Shown here piece after piece: positions 55,301 to 61,300 of a stretch of DNA of 64,000 nucleotides. Numbering within the stretch: the first letter of the stretch is position 1; each line of letters begins with the position of its first letter. Source of the DNA: Lycocorax pyrrhopterus obiensis (Eukaryota > Chordata > Aves > Passeriformes > Paradisaeidae); contig JACSVZ010000015.1 of the NCBI GenBank assembly GCA_014706295.1, forward strand, positions 55,115,535-55,179,534, written 5' to 3'. The notes under the pieces are model-generated. The model was not told the origin of the DNA and did no database searches. It worked only from the letters and a program-made list of their open reading frames with translations. The position numbers were made by a program, and so were the translations under genes.

Positions 55301-58300
55301 GTGAAAGCATGAAGTAGCTCCAGGATGTGAGATTTGTGATGTTGCCTGGCTGTGCCCACAGAGTGAAATAGTGGCCTTGATGTCTCTTAGGGCTGGCCCT
55401 GTTCCATAGATTTGGCAAAGAAATATTTGCAGATGAGAAAGTGGGAATTAAGGTAGAGCTAATCTCCATCAGTGTCCAGCCCTATTTAATATCCTGACTT
55501 CGATGAATTGGAGGAAAGTCTAACTCGGATCCATCTTGATTTCTCTCTTTAATCACCAGTAGAGTTAGGACACCTCACCTCATCAGGGCCAAAAAATGGG
55601 GTTTCCTCTCTGTGCCAAGCTCTTCCCTGTGCACTAGAGTTCTCCCAAGTGTTTCACAAGGAGGTTAAGCCTCAGGCAGATTTACCTTGTGGCTGTTTTC
55701 TGATTTTCTTTTTTTCTTTTGGCCAGATTGCCACATCAGGAAAGGTTGGGAGGATGGAAGAAAGACTGAAGAAACATTGGTGAGTAGTGGAAATGAAAAC
55801 GATTTCTCTGTGTGTGTGTGTAATCCAGATCTTCCGGGATTGATGTCCTATGCATCTCTCAAAGTTTGTCATAAATTCTCCTTGTAGTGATGTGGAAATG
55901 ATGATGTTGTGTCAAGAAACAACTGAAATAATGTTCAAAAGTCATTTGAGCAGATGGAGCTTGATCACTTGTGAACATGGGATTTTGCCGTGGGTCTGCT
56001 GTTGTTAGTAAATGGTTTGGGATGAGTCATTTGAACCCTGTGCTCCTCAGCTTCCTGGCTGTAAGTGGAGACCATGCAAGTAGGGATAGAGGGTGGCAGG
56101 GTAAATATTTCTGGAAAAGACAGGGAAGAATTAATGCCATTGGGCAAGTCATGGGTGAAGCTTCCTCTGCAAGCTGTGTGGCTCTTGATATGTGCAATCC
56201 ATAAAGCTGTTTGAAATTGGAGAAAATATGAAGAAAGCCGCTGGGATGATGCAGAAAAAGGATAGCTTATCTTGGGAGGAAACCAACAGGGTTGAGAAGG
56301 GGGTCTGAACTCGTAAATATGTCAGGGTACAAATGCCAGAGAGAGAGAGAGAGTTGCTGCAGCTAAAACATATTTCTGGCATAAGAATAAAGAGATATAA
56401 ACTGGCCTGAGGTATGCTGTCAAAATAATATAAACTAGCTCTGGGCATGAGCACTGAGGTCAGCAGGGCAGGTGGGATGGACACATCCATGCTGGTGGCC
56501 AGGTCAGGCATGAGTCTGTCAGAGGGCTCCTAAGGGTGGGCAGCAGCAACGGGCTTTGCCAGAGGAACTTTTTCTGAGCCCTGGCACTGACCAGCTGTGT
56601 TTGTAACCTGGGATCAGACACTGTCTGCAGAAAGTAGCTGGGCAATAGCATTCCTGCAGGAGTGACAAGGCAAGCATCTGGATGGTTTTAAGAAAAAGAA
56701 TATTTCATGGCATTATTAATGATGGGGTGTTAGTGATGTCAGGAGACTGGACTTCATTCACCTAGAAAACTCATTTCAGTGTTTTTCCTGGTCACTCTTC
56801 TTTATATCAAAAAACTCTCTCAAAATCCCAAACCAAGAAAAATCTACTGATAAGATGTCTTGGAAATTATCACCATGTTTTTAATTTAGAGAAGGCCAAA
56901 ACACAGAACAAATAGCTAGGCTCTTCCAGCAAGTCAGGAAAATATGGGTGGATCCATCCCATTTCACTTTCTCTGGTGGTCTGGACAAAACCTGACTTAT
57001 TGGAATTCTGGGAAACAAGTCTCTTCCTATATCTGTGTCCTTGTAACCCATCCACTTGAAACAAACATCAAATACTGAGCTGTTAGGATAAGTATTGTGA
57101 GTAGTACGTACCAGAGTAGCAGACTTCTTATCCTTTAGGTAATTTTCTATGGCATCATTACTTGGGGCAAAGACTGTGTATGTGTTTGCCGCTTCTATTT
57201 CGTCAGCCAGGTTGTATTGCTGTTGTGAAACACATTAAAAAAAATCAGAATCACCCCTGATAGTCTGACACTAGTCCCAAATGCAAACAAAGCACAGAGC
57301 TTCCTCTGTTCTGAAAACATCGTGAAAGTGGTGCGAAAGCTTACAATGACGTAGCCCCTGAAAACGGAGTAGTCGGGCATTTGCTCCAGGCGGGCCAGCA
57401 GCCTGGGCATGGCAGCGCTGCGCAGCGGGGTCAGCACCTGCAACGGAGCGGATATCCCACATCACCCGCGAGGATCAGGTGCAGGACAAAGTGCTGCTCT
57501 GTGCAAACAGGTTTTTCGGGCTGTTAATAGTTTCTGGGCGGTTAACTGATTTGTACTGCTTGTGGCGCAGGGGAGCAAATCCTTATCAATATGTTGTATA
57601 CCTTATCAATAACGTGAATGACCCCGTTTGTGGATGCGATGTCACTGGCCACAAAGTGAGCGCCCTCGAGGGTCAGGTTCTGGAAAAGCGAGGGGAGAGA
57701 GGGTTTGCATTCACACTGTGGAGGGGGCGTTTTCCCAGCAGCTCATCCTGTGGATTTCCACACCTTCCCAAATGCTTGCCTAGGGCTGCACCGTGGCACC
57801 GCTCACACCGGTCCACACCAGCTGCTGGGTTACCCTCAGGGAATCATGCACCGGGGAGGGGACTTTAGGACTCTTTGCTGTTCCTTGTGTGCAGACTGGC
57901 AAAGCCCTGGGCTTGCTTGCCCTGGAGTGGTTACCTGGGGTAGGTGGACTTGCCCCCACCACAGGGCCGGCTGAGCTCCGAGCTGATTCACACCCTCCCA
58001 GTTCTGTGCAGCTTTGAAGGACCCTGTTCATAACTTTTCCTTTGTTGCATGGAGGTGGGGAGAACTTCCCCCTCCCTTAATGGGGATGAAGTGATTAAAT
58101 GTGACTTGTGTATTTCCAGGAAATCCTCCTTAGAACATGGAATTTACCTAATAAAAAGGCTGAGGGGGAAGGGCTTTAAGTTGTTGTTTACCATTAAAAA
58201 TACCTTCAGGTGCTTTAGGACTATGAAGTTGCATATGTGGAGACGTGTTATCACTGCTTCCTCCTACCTTCCCAGTTCCCTGAACTCATTTGTTTTGTTC

Positions 58301-61300
58301 CTTTGGTGCTCTTTGTCTTAATTTAGCTCACAGAAGCTGCTCCAGGCAGGGACTGCCCTTCTACTTGGTTACAGGACTGTCCAGTGTTTGCAGCAGCTAC
58401 TGGGACATCAGAAATAAATAATTTTGTGGACAAATTTCAGTGATGTAAAGTGGTGGAGATAAACAAGCTAATGTTTCTGCCAGAGGGCCCAGTATACTTG
58501 AACTATGCCTTTAATTTTCTGATATGGTCTTTTTTAAAAAATACATAATGCCTGTGTGGTTTTGTAATACAAGAAAGTCAGTGGCAGTGATGGTCAGGGT
58601 TTGGTGTGTGATACCACAGTGGTTTGCAGGTCATCTTACCCCATTTTCTTTAGACAAGTGTAGGAATTTGCTCTGTAGCGATGTTGGCAGCATGTCAGAG
58701 GACGATAAATTCTGGAAATCAGCAAAGCTGTATGCTCCTGTCAGTACATGATACCTAAAGGAAATTAACTGGATTTGAATGTTTGGTATTTTCTCTCTCT
58801 TTTTTCTTTCTCTTATTTCAGATAGATATGCTTAGTGTGTCTAAAACTGTGGTTTTAAACAGAAATTGCTTCTACAACACTTTGTTCAGCCATATTCTGA
58901 TCTTAGCTTGGCCTTTAAACATTCTTGACATAATACAAATAATGCCTTTTTTTCCCAGTGGACTTGCTACAGAGATTTATACCACTGGAACTAGAAGGGG
59001 AATCCTATGCCCTTCCTTTAAAATCAAAATACCTGTCTTGCTCTAGTGGCTTCAAACCAAAGGCTTGTTTAGCATTAAAAACAGTTAATTAAAAAACCCA
59101 ACCCCCCAAACCATTAACGTACTTAAGGAGAGTTGGAATGTTACTTTCTGATATCCAAAAGGCTTTCTCGTCTTCATCCATGTTTTCAATTGCTTGCAGA
59201 GAAGGCACAAGCACAGTTAGGTTTGAGGTTGTGGACAACACCGAGTTTATCTTGGCCTCCTGCATGAAAGTAAAGAGGGCAAAATAATTCATTCTAAGGA
59301 TGGTCTATAAATAGTAGCTGGTGACATTTTAAGCAAGGTGGAGTATGTGACGTGCTTTGTGACCAAACTGGAAAGGAAAAACTATTATACTGAGCAATGA
59401 CTTGAACAGCAGCACTTAGAGCTGTACAAAAATGGTAAATGAGTGTCTCTTTTTTACAGAATAGATTGCCAGCATTTAAAGGGCACAAATAATGTTCAGG
59501 TCAGAACTGTTTCTTATTATGACACAAATAACCTGATTCCCACAAAAGTTAGCTGGTCTCATAGATTTTGTGTTATGCACTTGAATGTTTAAAAAAAAAA
59601 TGGTGGTGATAAATGGAGGTGATAAATGCTAGTGGTTACTGATAAATTCAAGTAACTTGCTCTTACAGAGCACACCATGCTGTTTAATAGATAGAAGGAT
59701 CATGAACCATGAAATAAGAAACTCCTGTGACACAATGTTCCCATTTGGAAGAAGACTATTTAACATGGCTGGGATTTTTTTCAAGATGTCCAAGAGTTAT
59801 CTATGCCCACTAGCACTGCAATGGAGCTTGCTGCTGACAGCTCTAATTTTAGATGGGGATTGTGAGATCTGTGGTGTGCACGAATTAATTAATCTTCCAT
59901 GTTTTTATCTGCCTTAAGGATGGAAAGAGCCTCCACTGGAGAGGATTTTTCCAGTTGTGTAGATTTTTTTTTTTTTGAGTAAAAAAAATGGAAAGCTAAA
60001 TATTTACAGGTGATCTTGCTGAAGATGGGGTTCTCCAAAATTTTCACAGGCTCCACAACTTGCCATTTTGGATACTGCAAAACTTGAGGGAGCAATATGA
60101 GTTTGGGTTCTACCTTTTTCCAGCCGATATGCTGCCTGGAAGATGGCTTGTTTTGGATAGTACTTCATTACCCATATTGGGTTGTAAGTCAAGAAGAGAA
60201 TCAGTTCCCTTAAATAGCTGGGAATTTTGTCTCTGTTAAGATCATCTTTCTTTCTAGCCATCATCCCTATCACCTTCCAAATATTTAAGTATAGAAAGAG
60301 CAACAAACTTCTCCTTGTCATCCTTCCTGACTAGCAAGAAAAATATTTGGTTATGAAGAGTGGTAAACATCACATTCCTGCTCAAGTACAAAGTTAAAAC
60401 CCCACAGATGGATATGCCTCCCTATTTCGCTCATGTTTGTAGTTACCGATGTTTGTTTTAAGTGATAACATTTCTCTGAAGTGTAGCAGAAATTTCCACA
60501 TCTCTGTTTCAGTAGATTATACAGAATCTTCCCTCTGATTTGTTCCCTCATTATCTAAAGAGCACATTAGCAGGTCAGCAGCATTTCCTCTTGTGCCCAT
60601 TTCTTTAAATTCTTTAGTTTCTCTGTAGTGTCCAGTGCCACAATCTGAGCTCCGGGACAGGCAGACAACTGGCTTGAATTAGCCACATTGAGCTCTCTTA
60701 AGAAGCTCCCTGAGGTGTTCCTTGCAATCATGTGCTTTAATGATCCCCAAGCAGTCTAACTTTGAAAAGCCTGAAAGCAGCTAAAGTGCTGTGACTTCTT
60801 CTGATGCTATTCATTAACACTGTTCTTTTTTGTTCTCCGTGTATTTGCTATACCCCTCTTATATTTAGGTTTTAAGCTCTTTCTGGGAGAAACTGGTTTT
60901 GAGCTTTATTCATACAGTGCCAATCACAGTGGGGTAAGACCTCTAATGTTACTGCTGCCCCAGTAATAAATGATAGCGTGTGAAAATAGAAGGTAGCTTG
61001 TGGCAACCAGTGTATCCAGAACTTTGGGGCTCAAAAACTAATCTGGTGTTTCTTCCATAATCTGGAGCCAAACAAGTTAATCTCTTTCCTCATTGAGATT
61101 GTTCAGCCTGGAGAAAAGAAGACTCCAGGGAGACCTTTTGTGGCCTTTCAGTACTTAAAGGGAGCTTGTAAGAAAGATGGGGCAGACTTTTCAGCAGGAC
61201 CTTTTGCAAAAGAGTAAGGGATAATGGTTCTAAACTGAAAAAGGGTGGATTTAGATTAGATATAAGAGAGAATTTTTTTTTTTTTTACAGTGAGGGCCAT

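Larger units (their letters stand above)
54390..57111. other. STAB2 intron (window exons 8 to 9)
   Basis: A 2.7-kb intron. It holds an AT-rich low-complexity stretch at 54845-54881 and (GA)8 at 56339-56354. No exon or mobile element is recognised. Confidence 0.45.
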